Of a DNA stretch of 64,000 nucleotides, positions 8,383 to 16,716 are shown in pieces. Every line of letters begins with the position of its first letter. Positions within the stretch are counted from its first letter, which is position 1. Under the pieces are notes generated by a model. The model saw nothing but the letters and a program-made list of their open reading frames with translations, had not been told where the DNA came from and searched no databases. The position numbers and the translations under genes were made by a program. Source of the stretch: Pseudomonas fluorescens (GTDB lineage: Bacteria > Pseudomonadota > Gammaproteobacteria > Pseudomonadales > Pseudomonadaceae); assembly GCF_005938625.1 (NCBI RefSeq), contig NZ_VCNJ01000030.1:1-64000 (forward strand), read 5' to 3'.

Positions 8383-9162
8383 ATGATGTTTGAGCGTTTG
8401 CGTGAAGATATCCAGAGCGTATTCCATCGAGACCCGGCGGCGCGTAACGCTTTTGAAGTCCTGACCTGCTACCCCGGCATGCATGCGATCTGGATCCATC
8501 GACTGGCTGGCATGTTGTGGCGCAATGAACTGAAATGGCTGGCGCGGCTGGTGTCGAACTTCGGTCGCTGGCTGACCGGGATCGAGATTCATCCGGGCGC
8601 CAAAGTCGGTCGACGCTTCTTTATCGACCACGGCATGGGCATTGTCATCGGCGAAACCGCCGAGATTGGCGATGATGTGACCATCTATCAGGGCGTGACT
8701 CTGGGTGGTACCAGCTGGAACAAGGGCAAGCGTCACCCGACGCTGGGAGATGGTGTGGTCGTGGGTGCGGGCGCCAAGGTGCTCGGTCCGTTCACGGTCG
8801 GTGCCGGTGCTAAAGTCGGTTCCAATGCCGTCGTGACCAAAGAAGTGCCGCCGGGCGCCACTGTTGTCGGTATTCCGGGGCGGATCATCGTCAAGTCCGA
8901 TGAGGAGCAGGACGCCAAGCGCAAGGCCATGGCCGAGAAGATCGGTTTCGATGCCTATGGTGTCAGCGAAGACATGCCTGACCCAGTGGCGCGCGCCATC
9001 GGTCAGTTGCTCGATCACCTGCAAGCGGTGGACGGGCGGCTGGAAGGGATGTGTGGTGCGCTGAAGGATCTTGGCAGCAATTACTGTGCGAAAGATCTGC
9101 CTGAACTGCGTGAAGAAGACTTCGCCTGCGTCAAAGGCAAAGACGAGTCCAAGGCCAGCTGA
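8383..9162 (+). CDS. cysE: Serine O-acetyltransferase CysE
   Basis: A 259-residue enzyme that acetylates serine with acetyl-CoA, the first step of cysteine synthesis. A helical N-terminal domain (LREDIQSVFHRDPAARN) precedes a left-handed beta-helix of hexapeptide repeats at about residues 65-170, with DHGMGIVIGETAEIGD and YQGVTLGGTSWNKGKRHPTL holding the active-site histidines. Two adjacent ATGs (8383 and 8386) can both start it. It abuts trmJ and precedes the ISC operon, to which it is logically linked because cysteine supplies IscS with sulfur. Confidence 0.96.
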   Translation: MMFERLREDIQSVFHRDPAARNAFEVLTCYPGMHAIWIHRLAGMLWRNELKWLARLVSNFGRWLTGIEIHPGAKVGRRFFIDHGMGIVIGETAEIGDDVTIYQGVTLGGTSWNKGKRHPTLGDGVVVGAGAKVLGPFTVGAGAKVGSNAVVTKEVPPGATVVGIPGRIIVKSDEEQDAKRKAMAEKIGFDAYGVSEDMPDPVARAIGQLLDHLQAVDGRLEGMCGALKDLGSNYCAKDLPELREEDFACVKGKDESKAS

Positions 9163-9170
9163 CCTTCCCC

Positions 9171-9251
9171 TGTAGGAGCTGCCGAAGGCTGCGATCTTTT
9201 GATCTTGCCTTTCATAAGATCAAAAGATCGCAGCCTTCGGCAGCTCCTACA
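9171..9251. repeat. REPIN (GTAGGAGCTGCCGAAGG type), perfect 36-bp arms
   Basis: Positions 9171-9206 are the exact reverse complement of 9216-9251, with a 9-nt loop (9207-9215). The arms begin TGTAGGAGCTGCCGAAGGCT and include GCGATCTTTTGATC. It lies 9 nt past the cysE stop, so it could act as an mRNA 3' end stabiliser. Other copies are at 31029 and 48144. Confidence 0.9.
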
Positions 9252-9319
9252 CAGGCTTGCGCCAGCCGGTGTGCCATTAAGCCGCAGACCCTGCTATCAT
9301 TCGCGCGCTCTTTTGCGGG

Positions 9320-9378
9320 TAATCCTGACTAAAGTACTAGGTCTTAAAGTTGACTTAAATACTCGGGAATTGCATACT
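9320..9378 (+). promoter_or_regulatory. isc promoter with two IscR-type sites
   Basis: Two stretches resemble the type 1 IscR site: AATCCTGACTAAAGTACTAG (from 9321) and AGTTGACTTAAATACTCGGG (from 9348). The second overlaps a promoter with -35 TTGACT (9350-9355) and -10 CATACT (9373-9378), spaced 17 nt. Holo-IscR repression of its own operon through two such sites is known in E. coli. Here it is inferred from the motif and position. Confidence 0.75.
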
Positions 9379-9409
9379 CGCCCCATTCTGAACTCCGTGG
9401 TAACTGTCC

Positions 9410-9901
9410 ATGCGACTGACTACAAAAGGCCGATACGCCGTGACCGCCATGCTTGACCTGGCGTTGCACGCGCAGCACGGGCCCGTGTCCCTGGCCGATA
9501 TCTCCGAGCGCCAAGGCATCTCCCTGTCCTACCTCGAACAGCTGTTCGCCAAGCTGCGTCGCAGCAACCTGGTTTCCAGTGTTCGCGGCCCGGGTGGTGG
9601 CTACCAGTTGTCCCGCGACATGCAGGGTATCCAGGTCGCCCAGGTGATCGATGCGGTAAACGAATCGGTCGATGCCACCAAATGCCAGGGCCAGGGCGAT
9701 TGCCATTCCGGCGACACGTGCCTGACCCATCATCTGTGGTGCGATTTGAGCCTGCAGATTCACGAATTTCTAAGTGGTATCAGCTTGGCTGATCTTGTGA
9801 CTCGCCGTGAGGTGCAAGAAGTAGCCCAGCGTCAGGACCAGCGCCGTTGCAACAGCAAGGCGCCACGCCTGGACAAGATTGAAGCGTCCGCCGTCGAATG
9901 A
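9410..9901 (+). CDS. iscR: Fe-S cluster-responsive regulator IscR
   Basis: A 163-residue Rrf2-family regulator. An N-terminal winged helix (MRLTTKGRYAVTAMLDLALH, then LRRSNLVSSVRGPGGGYQLS) is followed by the [2Fe-2S] ligands Cys92, Cys98, Cys104 and His107, at the same positions as in E. coli IscR. It represses the isc operon when loaded with a cluster and lets it rise under iron or oxidative stress. It is the first gene of the ISC operon, 47 nt before iscS. Confidence 0.97.
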   Translation: MRLTTKGRYAVTAMLDLALHAQHGPVSLADISERQGISLSYLEQLFAKLRRSNLVSSVRGPGGGYQLSRDMQGIQVAQVIDAVNESVDATKCQGQGDCHSGDTCLTHHLWCDLSLQIHEFLSGISLADLVTRREVQEVAQRQDQRRCNSKAPRLDKIEASAVE

Positions 9902-9948
9902 CAGCCAAAGAGCTAGCGGCACGCCAGCCCTGATTTAGGAGATAGTCC

Positions 9949-11163
9949 ATGAAATTGCCGATTTACCTTGATTACTCTGCGACCACCCCGGTTGATCCGC
10001 GTGTTGCGCAAAAAATGAGTGAATGCCTGTTGGTCGACGGAAACTTCGGTAACCCGGCGTCCCGTTCCCACGTGTTTGGCTGGAAGGCTGAAGAGTCCGT
10101 CGAAAACGCCCGTCGTCAGGTGGCCGATCTGGTCAATGCCGACCCGCGCGAAATCGTCTGGACCTCCGGTGCCACTGAATCCGACAACCTGGCAATCAAG
10201 GGTGCGGCGCATTTCTACGGCTCCAAGGGCAAGCACCTGATCACCTCCAAGATCGAGCACAAGGCTGTCCTCGACACCATGCGCCAACTGGAGCGTGAAG
10301 GTTTTGAGGTCACCTACCTTGAGCCGACCGAAGACGGTCTGATCACTCCGGCGATGATTGAAGCTGCACTGCGCGACGACACCATCCTGGTCTCCGTGAT
10401 GCACGTGAACAACGAAATCGGCACCGTCAACGACATCGCTGCGATTGGCGAACTGCTCCGCGCCAAGGGCGTTCTGTTCCACGTCGACGCCGCTCAGTCC
10501 ACTGGCAAGGTCGACATCGACCTGCAGAAACTGAAAGTCGACATGATGTCGTTCTCCGCTCACAAAACCTACGGCCCTAAAGGCATCGGCGCGTTGTACG
10601 TCAGCCGCAAGCCGCGTGTGCGCATCGAAGCGACCATGCACGGCGGCGGTCACGAGCGTGGCATGCGTTCCGGCACCCTGGCGACTCACCAGATCGTCGG
10701 CATGGGCGAAGCGTTCCGTGTGGCCAAAGAAGACATGGCGGCCGAAAACGTCCGTATCAAAGCGTTGAGCGACCGTTTCTACAAGCAGGTCGAGCATCTC
10801 GAAGAGCTGTACGTCAACGGCAGCCTGACCGCCCGCGTTCCGCACAACCTGAACCTGAGCTTCAACTACGTTGAAGGCGAGTCGCTGATCATGGCGCTCA
10901 AGGATCTCGCGGTATCGTCCGGTTCGGCGTGCACCTCGGCGTCGCTGGAGCCTTCGTACGTACTGCGCGCCCTGGGCCGCAACGACGAACTGGCACATAG
11001 CTCGATCCGCTTCACCTTCGGCCGTTTCACCACCGAAGAAGAAATCGACTACGCCGCGCAGAAAGTCTGCGAGGCCGTTACCAAGCTGCGCGCTCTGTCG
11101 CCGCTGTGGGACATGTACAAAGACGGCGTCGATATCTCGAAAATCGAGTGGGCGGCACACTAA
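9949..11163 (+). CDS. iscS: Cysteine desulfurase IscS
   Basis: A 404-residue PLP enzyme, the same length as E. coli IscS, that removes sulfur from cysteine and passes it to IscU and tRNA-thiolation partners. The PLP lysine lies in SFSAHKTYGPKG and the mobile catalytic-cysteine loop is SSGSACTSASLEP. The N-terminus PIYLDYSATTPVDPRV is typical. A good AGGAG ribosome binding site precedes the ATG. Confidence 0.97.
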   Translation: MKLPIYLDYSATTPVDPRVAQKMSECLLVDGNFGNPASRSHVFGWKAEESVENARRQVADLVNADPREIVWTSGATESDNLAIKGAAHFYGSKGKHLITSKIEHKAVLDTMRQLEREGFEVTYLEPTEDGLITPAMIEAALRDDTILVSVMHVNNEIGTVNDIAAIGELLRAKGVLFHVDAAQSTGKVDIDLQKLKVDMMSFSAHKTYGPKGIGALYVSRKPRVRIEATMHGGGHERGMRSGTLATHQIVGMGEAFRVAKEDMAAENVRIKALSDRFYKQVEHLEELYVNGSLTARVPHNLNLSFNYVEGESLIMALKDLAVSSGSACTSASLEPSYVLRALGRNDELAHSSIRFTFGRFTTEEEIDYAAQKVCEAVTKLRALSPLWDMYKDGVDISKIEWAAH

Positions 11164-11265
11164 ATATAGAAGCCGCCAGATACAGATCCTGTAGCGACGC
11201 GGCGGTTTACGCAGCGCAGTTGCAGGGTCTTCAAGAGCGGCCCTGATGAGTGAGGATTGAGAATC

Positions 11266-11652
11266 ATGGCTTACAGCGAAAAGGTCATCGACCACTACGA
11301 AAACCCGCGCAACGTCGGCAAGATGAACGCGGAAGATCCTGATGTCGGCACCGGCATGGTCGGCGCTCCGGCGTGCGGCGACGTGATGCGTCTGCAAATC
11401 AAGGTCAACGACGCTGGCATCATCGAAGATGCCAAGTTCAAGACCTACGGCTGCGGTTCGGCTATCGCTTCCAGCTCCCTCGCCACCGAGTGGATGAAGG
11501 GCAAGACCCTGGACGAAGCAGAAACCATCAAGAACACTCAGCTGGCCGAAGAACTGGCCCTGCCGCCAGTGAAGATTCACTGCTCGGTACTGGCTGAAGA
11601 CGCTATCAAAGCGGCTGTTCGCGATTACAAGCAGAAGAAAGGCTTGATCTGA
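11266..11652 (+). CDS. iscU: Fe-S cluster scaffold IscU
   Basis: A 128-residue scaffold on which IscS-derived sulfur and iron assemble into [2Fe-2S] clusters. The three cluster cysteines are Cys37 (GAPACGD), Cys63 (YGCGSA) and Cys106 (KIHCSV), and the HscA recognition motif LPPVK is at 99-103. I placed the start at the ATG giving MAYSEKVIDHYENPRN; an upstream TTG is in frame but less likely. The 102-nt gap after iscS is GC-rich, with GCCGCC/GGCGG inverted segments that could fold, but no clear terminator. Confidence 0.97.
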   Translation: MAYSEKVIDHYENPRNVGKMNAEDPDVGTGMVGAPACGDVMRLQIKVNDAGIIEDAKFKTYGCGSAIASSSLATEWMKGKTLDEAETIKNTQLAEELALPPVKIHCSVLAEDAIKAAVRDYKQKKGLI

Positions 11653-11686
11653 CTTTCTGGATTTGGCGACGAGTAAGGAGTCACCG

Positions 11687-12010
11687 ATGGCTATCAGCAT
11701 GACAGAAGCGGCTGCTCGACACGTGCGGCGCTCCCTCGACGGGCGCGGCAAAGGTGAAGGGATTCGTCTGGGGGTTCGCACCACAGGCTGTTCCGGCCTA
11801 GCCTACGTGCTGGAGTTTGTCGACGAGGTGGTTGCAGAGGATCAGGTGTTCGAGAGTCACGGCGAAAAAGTGATCATCGACCCGAAAAGCCTCGCCTACC
11901 TGGACGGCACCGAGCTCGATTTCGTCAAGGAAGGGTTGAACGAAGGCTTCAAGTTCAACAACCCCAACGTACGCGGTGAATGTGGCTGCGGCGAAAGCTT
12001 CAACATCTGA
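11687..12010 (+). CDS. iscA: Fe-S carrier IscA
   Basis: A 107-residue A-type carrier that transfers clusters to apoproteins. Cys35 (TTGCSGLAY), Cys99 and Cys101 (GECGCGESF) are all in the canonical positions. The ATG at 11687 has a strong AAGGAG and gives MAISMTEAAARHV; the longer frame from 11663 has no support. It sits between iscU and hscB as in other ISC operons. Confidence 0.97.
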   Translation: MAISMTEAAARHVRRSLDGRGKGEGIRLGVRTTGCSGLAYVLEFVDEVVAEDQVFESHGEKVIIDPKSLAYLDGTELDFVKEGLNEGFKFNNPNVRGECGCGESFNI

Positions 12011-12018
12011 GGCTTGTC

Positions 12019-12540
12019 GTGGGTATTCCTTGTCATTTCGCTTTATTCGAGCTGCAACCGGGTTTCCGTCTGGATCTCGAGCAGTTGGCCACGCGCTATC
12101 GTGAGTTGGCGCGCGGCGTTCATCCTGATCGCTTTGCCGACGCTTCCGAGCGTGAGCAGCGGTCGGCACTCGAGCAGTCTGCGCGTCTCAACGACGCCTA
12201 TCAGACGCTCAAGAGTCCGGCCCAGCGCGCACGCTACCTGCTGACCATCAGCGGGCATGAAGTGCCGATGGAAGTCACTGTCCATGATCCCGAGTTTCTT
12301 CTGCAGCAGATGCAATGGCGCGAAGAGCTCGAAGACCTCCAGGACAGTGCCGACCTCGACGGTGTCGCGGTGTTTAAGCGGCGCTTGAAAGTGGCCCAGG
12401 AAGAACTCAATGAAAGCTTCGCAGCCTGTTGGGATGATGCGGCGCAACGCGAACAGGCCGAACGCCTGATGCGGCGCATGCAGTTCCTCGACAAGCTCAC
12501 CTACGAAGTGCGCCAGTTAGAAGAGCGCCTCGACGATTAA
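12019..12540 (+). CDS. hscB: J-domain co-chaperone HscB
   Basis: A 173-residue J-protein that brings IscU to HscA and stimulates its ATPase. The J-domain runs from GIPCHFALFELQP through the HPD motif (RGVHPDRFAD) and RLNDAYQTLKSPAQRARYLL. The C-terminal helical domain that binds IscU follows from about residue 80. The start is the GTG at 12019, 8 nt after the iscA stop; the in-frame upstream extension overlaps the iscA end and is rejected. Confidence 0.95.
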   Translation: MGIPCHFALFELQPGFRLDLEQLATRYRELARGVHPDRFADASEREQRSALEQSARLNDAYQTLKSPAQRARYLLTISGHEVPMEVTVHDPEFLLQQMQWREELEDLQDSADLDGVAVFKRRLKVAQEELNESFAACWDDAAQREQAERLMRRMQFLDKLTYEVRQLEERLDD

Positions 12541-12591
12541 CCCAGTGCCGCTCCGGTCGCACGCCTGATATACAGATAAGTCCTGATCACG

Positions 12592-14457
12592 ATGGCCCTA
12601 CTGCAGATCGCCGAACCCGGCCAAAGTCCTCAACCGCACCAGCGTCGTCTGGCTGTGGGGATCGACTTGGGCACTACCAATTCGCTGGTCGCTGCGTTGC
12701 GCAGTGGTCTTTCCGAGCCGCTGGCCGACGCCAACGGGCAGGTCATCCTGCCGTCCGCTGTGCGCTACCACGCCGATCGCGTCGAAGTCGGCGAGTCGGC
12801 CAAGCTGGCCGCCGCCTCCGATCCTTTGAACACTGTGCTGTCGGTCAAGCGCTTGATGGGTCGTGGTCTGTCCGACGTCAAGCAATTGGGCGAGCAACTG
12901 CCATACCGCTTTGTCGGTGGCGAGTCGCACATGCCGTTCATCGACACCGTGCAAGGCCCGAAAAGCCCGGTCGAAGTCTCCGCCGATATCCTCAAGGTCC
13001 TGCGTCAGCGAGCTGAAGCGACTTTGGGTGGTGAGCTGGTGGGTGCGGTGATCACCGTTCCGGCGTATTTCGATGATGCTCAGCGTCAAGCCACCAAGGA
13101 TGCGGCGAAACTCGCCGGTCTGAACGTGCTGCGCCTGCTCAATGAGCCGACCGCAGCCGCTGTGGCGTACGGTCTGGATCAACACGCTGAAGGCCTGGTT
13201 GCGATTTATGACCTGGGCGGCGGCACCTTCGATATTTCGATTCTGCGTCTGACTGGCGGTGTTTTCGAAGTTCTGGCCACCGGCGGCGACAGCGCGCTGG
13301 GCGGCGATGACTTCGATCACGCGATTGCCGGCTGGATCATCGAGAGCGCCGGCCTGTCCGCCGATCTCGATCCGGGCGCACAACGCAATCTGCTGCAAAC
13401 CGCTTGCGCGGCCAAAGAAGCCCTGACCGACGCGGCCAGTGTTGAAGTGGCCTATGGCGACTGGAAAGCGCCGCTGACGCGCGAGGCCTTCGATGCGCTG
13501 ATCGAACCGATGGTCGCGCGCAGCCTGAAAGCTTGCCGTCGCGCTGTTCGCGACTCCGGCATCGAGCTGGAAGATGTGCACGCCGTGGTCATGGTCGGCG
13601 GTTCGACCCGTGTTCCGCGCGTTCGTGAAGCCGTTGCCGAAGCCTTTGGTCGTCAACCTCTGACTGAAATCGATCCGGATCAAGTGGTGGCCATTGGTGC
13701 TGCGATCCAGGCCGATACGCTGGCTGGCAACAAGCGCGATGGCGGCGAACTGCTGCTGCTCGACGTGATTCCACTGTCCCTGGGGCTGGAAACCATGGGC
13801 GGCTTGATGGAGAAGGTGATTCCGCGCAACACCACCATCCCTGTCGCTCGCGCACAAGATTTCACTACGTACAAAGATGGCCAGTCGGCCATGGCGATCC
13901 ACGTCCTGCAGGGTGAGCGCGAGCTGATCAGTGACTGCCGTTCGCTGGCGCGCTTCGAATTGCGCGGCATTCCAGCGATGGTCGCTGGTGCGGCGAAGAT
14001 TCGCGTGACCTTTCAGGTCGATGCCGACGGTCTGCTCAGTGTTTCCGCGCGTGAACTGGGTTCGGGCGTTGAGGCGAGCATTCAGGTCAAACCGTCCTAC
14101 GGTCTGACCGACGGCGAAATCGCCAAAATGCTGAAAGATTCGTTCCAGCACGCCAATGACGACAAAGTCGCTCGCGTCCTGCGCGAGCAGCAAGTTGATG
14201 CCCAGCGCCTGATCGAAGCGGTGCAGGGCGCTCTTGAGGTTGATGGCGAGCGTTTGCTCGACGCCGAAGAGCGCATGGTTATCGACCTGCAGCTGCAGGA
14301 ACTGGCTGAACTGATGAAAGGTACCGATGGTTACGCCATCGAGCAGCAGACCAAGCGTCTGTCGCAAGTAACCGATGCTTTTGCTGCCCGCCGCATGGAT
14401 CTGACGGTGAAAGCCGCTCTGTCGGGGCGCAATCTGAATGAAATCGAGGATATCTGA
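12592..14457 (+). CDS. hscA: Fe-S biogenesis chaperone HscA
   Basis: A 621-residue Hsp70-class chaperone dedicated to IscU. The ATPase domain shows VGIDLGTTNSLVA, VITVPAYFDDAQRQATKDAA, YDLGGGTFDISILRL and VMVGGSTRVPRVRE. The substrate-binding domain begins near residue 385 (LLLLDVIPLSLGLETMGG). It lacks the acidic C-terminal tail of DnaK, as expected for HscA. Its stop overlaps the fdx start (TGATG). Confidence 0.97.
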   Translation: MALLQIAEPGQSPQPHQRRLAVGIDLGTTNSLVAALRSGLSEPLADANGQVILPSAVRYHADRVEVGESAKLAAASDPLNTVLSVKRLMGRGLSDVKQLGEQLPYRFVGGESHMPFIDTVQGPKSPVEVSADILKVLRQRAEATLGGELVGAVITVPAYFDDAQRQATKDAAKLAGLNVLRLLNEPTAAAVAYGLDQHAEGLVAIYDLGGGTFDISILRLTGGVFEVLATGGDSALGGDDFDHAIAGWIIESAGLSADLDPGAQRNLLQTACAAKEALTDAASVEVAYGDWKAPLTREAFDALIEPMVARSLKACRRAVRDSGIELEDVHAVVMVGGSTRVPRVREAVAEAFGRQPLTEIDPDQVVAIGAAIQADTLAGNKRDGGELLLLDVIPLSLGLETMGGLMEKVIPRNTTIPVARAQDFTTYKDGQSAMAIHVLQGERELISDCRSLARFELRGIPAMVAGAAKIRVTFQVDADGLLSVSARELGSGVEASIQVKPSYGLTDGEIAKMLKDSFQHANDDKVARVLREQQVDAQRLIEAVQGALEVDGERLLDAEERMVIDLQLQELAELMKGTDGYAIEQQTKRLSQVTDAFAARRMDLTVKAALSGRNLNEIEDI

Positions 14458-14798
14458 TGCCGCAGGTCATTTTTCTGCCACACGAGAAGTTCTGCCCTGA
14501 AGGCATGGTGGTCGAGGCTGCGCCCGGCACGTCGATTCTCGAACTGGCCCACGAACACCACATCGAGATGGAAAGCGCCTGCGGCGGCGTCTGCGCTTGC
14601 ACCACCTGTCACTGCATCATCCGTGAGGGTTTCGACTCGATGGAAGAGGCTGACGAGCTGGAAGAAGACTTCCTCGATCGCGCCTGGGGTCTGGAAGCGC
14701 AATCGCGCCTGGCCTGTCAGGCTATCGTCGGTGAAGAAGATATCACCGTCGAAATTCCGAAATATTCGCTTAACCATGCGGCTGAAGCGCCGCACTGA
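14457..14798 (+). CDS. fdx: ISC [2Fe-2S] ferredoxin Fdx
   Basis: A 113-residue adrenodoxin-type ferredoxin that supplies electrons for cluster assembly. The cluster ligands are Cys42, Cys48, Cys51 and Cys87 (ESACGGVCACTTCHC and RLACQAI). Extra cysteines at 46 and 53 are common in ISC ferredoxins. It overlaps hscA by one base. Confidence 0.97.
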   Translation: MPQVIFLPHEKFCPEGMVVEAAPGTSILELAHEHHIEMESACGGVCACTTCHCIIREGFDSMEEADELEEDFLDRAWGLEAQSRLACQAIVGEEDITVEIPKYSLNHAAEAPH

Positions 14799-14812
14799 CT
14801 GGTAAGACTGTC

Positions 14813-15013
14813 ATGAGCTACGGTTGGAATGATGTTCAACGTATTGCAGAAGAACTGGCCGAGGCCAAGCCGGGTGTAGATCCGTATTCTGTCAATTTCG
14901 TCGAGTTGCAGCAGTGGATCAAAGAGCTGCCTGACTTCGACGCTAACTCTGGCCGGGTCGGCGAGAAGGTGTTGGAAGCGGTTCAGCAGCTCTGGAATGA
15001 TGAATTGGACTGA
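14813..15013 (+). CDS. iscX: ISC accessory protein IscX
   Basis: A 66-residue acidic protein of the IscX/YfhJ family, which binds IscS and iron and tunes cluster assembly. The start SYGWNDVQRIAEELAE and the DPYSVNFVELQQWIKELPDF segment are diagnostic. It is the last gene of the ISC operon, 14 nt after fdx. Confidence 0.95.
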   Translation: MSYGWNDVQRIAEELAEAKPGVDPYSVNFVELQQWIKELPDFDANSGRVGEKVLEAVQQLWNDELD

Positions 15014-15026
15014 TCGTCCTCGCAGG

Positions 15027-15075
15027 TTAGGCAATACCCAAGAACCCGCGTATAATTCGCGGGTTTAATTTTTCG
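15027..15075 (+). terminator. isc operon terminator with an embedded ndk -10 element
   Basis: AACCCGCG and CGCGGGTT (15043-15065) form a stem around the loop TATAATT, followed by TAATTTTT, which fits a terminator after iscX. The loop itself is the perfect -10 hexamer TATAAT (15051-15056). A weak -35 candidate, TTAGGC, lies about 18 nt upstream. So the same DNA could end isc transcription and start ndk transcription. The promoter part is inference. Confidence 0.6.
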
Positions 15076-15101
15076 CAAATTACCGTTTCTGGAGTTACAC
15101 C

Positions 15102-15527
15102 ATGGCTGTTCAACGCACTTTCTCCATCATCAAGCCTGACGCTGTTGCAAAAAACGTCATCGGCGAAATCACCACTCGTTTCGAAAAAGCCGGCCTGCGC
15201 GTTGTAGCTTCGAAACTGAAGCAACTGTCCAAAGCTGAAGCTGAAGGCTTCTACGCTGAGCACAGTGCTCGTGGTTTCTTCGGCGACCTGGTTGCTTTCA
15301 TGATCTCCGGTCCTGTTGTTGTTCAGGTTCTGGAAGGCGAAAACGCTATCGCTCTGAACCGTGAGCTGATGGGCGCTACCAACCCTAAAGAAGCTGCTGC
15401 CGGCACCATCCGCGCTGACTTCGCTGATTCCATCGACGCCAACGCTGTTCACGGTTCGGACTCCGAAGCCGCAGCTGCTCGTGAAATCTCGTACTTCTTC
15501 GCAGCTACTGAAGTAACCACTCGCTAA
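15102..15527 (+). CDS. ndk: Nucleoside diphosphate kinase Ndk
   Basis: A 141-residue kinase that balances NTP pools by moving phosphate from ATP to NDPs through a phosphohistidine. The catalytic His117 lies in NAVHGSDS, and the N-terminal RTFSIIKPDAVAKN and HSARGFFGDLV blocks are typical. GGAG precedes the ATG. Codon use is strongly biased, fitting high expression. Confidence 0.97.
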   Translation: MAVQRTFSIIKPDAVAKNVIGEITTRFEKAGLRVVASKLKQLSKAEAEGFYAEHSARGFFGDLVAFMISGPVVVQVLEGENAIALNRELMGATNPKEAAAGTIRADFADSIDANAVHGSDSEAAAAREISYFFAATEVTTR

Positions 15528-15555
15528 GCATTGGCTTAAGAGTGAAGGTGAATCC

Positions 15556-16704
15556 ATGACTACATCGACTGTAAAAACCAACCTGCTGGGTCTGACTCAA
15601 CAGGAAATGGAAAAATTCTTCGACTCAATCGGGGAGAAGCGTTTCCGTGCCGGTCAGGTAATGAAATGGATTCACCACTTTGGCGTCGATGATTTCGACG
15701 CCATGACGAACGTCAGCAAGGCTTTGCGCGACAAGCTCAAGGCCATTGCTGAGGTCCGTGGTCCGGAAGTGGTCAGCGAGGACATCTCCAGCGACGGCAC
15801 CCGTAAGTGGGTGGTGCGCGTGGCGTCCGGCAGCTGCGTCGAGACCGTTTACATTCCCCAGGGCAAACGCGGCACATTGTGCGTTTCGTCCCAGGCAGGC
15901 TGTGCCCTGGATTGCAGTTTCTGCTCCACCGGCAAGCAAGGCTTCAATAGCAACCTCACCGCCGCCGAAGTCATCGGTCAGGTGTGGATTGCCAACAAAT
16001 CTTTCGGCAGTGTCCCGGCAACCGTCGACCGTGCCATCACCAACGTGGTGATGATGGGCATGGGTGAGCCACTGCTGAACTTCGACAACGTCGTCGCCGC
16101 CATGCATCTGATGATGGATGACCTCGGCTACGGGATCTCCAAGCGCCGCGTGACCCTGTCCACCTCGGGTGTGGTGCCGATGATCGATGAGCTGGCCAAG
16201 CACATCGACGTCTCCCTGGCGTTGTCCCTGCACGCACCGAATGACGCATTGCGTAACCAATTGGTGCCGATCAACAAGAAGTATCCGCTTAAGATGCTGC
16301 TCGAGTCGTGCCAGCGCTACATGTCCGCCCTCGGCGAGAAACGTGTGCTGACCATCGAGTACACCTTGCTCAAGGACATCAACGACAAGGTCGAACACGC
16401 CGTTGAGATGATCGAGCTGCTGAAGAACATTCCGTGCAAGATCAACCTGATTCCGTTCAACCCGTTCCCGCACTCCGGGTACGAGCGTCCGAGCAACAAC
16501 GCGATCCGTCGTTTCCAGGATCAGTTGCATCAGGCCGGTTTCAACGTCACTGTCCGCACCACCCGTGGTGAAGACATCGACGCCGCATGTGGTCAATTGG
16601 TAGGGCAGGTGCTGGATCGCACCCGTCGCAGCGAACGTTATATCGCCGTGCGTGAGTTGAGCGCCGACAGCGATCTGGCACAGAACGCCGCGAACACAAA
16701 TTAA
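15556..16704 (+). CDS. rlmN: Dual-specificity rRNA/tRNA (adenine-C2) methyltransferase RlmN
   Basis: A 382-residue radical SAM enzyme that methylates A2503 of 23S rRNA and A37 of some tRNAs. The radical SAM cysteines are in CALDCSFCSTGKQGF (about residues 115-130). Conserved blocks MGMGEPLLNFDNV and INLIPFNPFPHSGYERP follow, with the second catalytic cysteine in DAACGQL near residue 348. It lies 28 nt after ndk and 12 nt before pilF. Confidence 0.97.
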   Translation: MTTSTVKTNLLGLTQQEMEKFFDSIGEKRFRAGQVMKWIHHFGVDDFDAMTNVSKALRDKLKAIAEVRGPEVVSEDISSDGTRKWVVRVASGSCVETVYIPQGKRGTLCVSSQAGCALDCSFCSTGKQGFNSNLTAAEVIGQVWIANKSFGSVPATVDRAITNVVMMGMGEPLLNFDNVVAAMHLMMDDLGYGISKRRVTLSTSGVVPMIDELAKHIDVSLALSLHAPNDALRNQLVPINKKYPLKMLLESCQRYMSALGEKRVLTIEYTLLKDINDKVEHAVEMIELLKNIPCKINLIPFNPFPHSGYERPSNNAIRRFQDQLHQAGFNVTVRTTRGEDIDAACGQLVGQVLDRTRRSERYIAVRELSADSDLAQNAANTN

Positions 16705-16716
16705 GAGAGGATCTCT

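Noticed and set aside
9171..9251. Perfect 36-bp inverted repeat considered as a terminator for cysE
   Set aside because: There is no T run, and the same sequence recurs at other loci, so it is a REPIN. It may still affect mRNA ends.
12598..14367. A 589-codon minus-strand frame opposite hscA, and similar long frames opposite rlmN-pilF (15625-17337), rodZ-ispG (17451-19133), der (22778-24355) and guaA (35228-36919)
   Set aside because: All are antisense to well-supported genes, with no ribosome binding site or recognisable domain. They follow the third-position GC pattern of the real gene.
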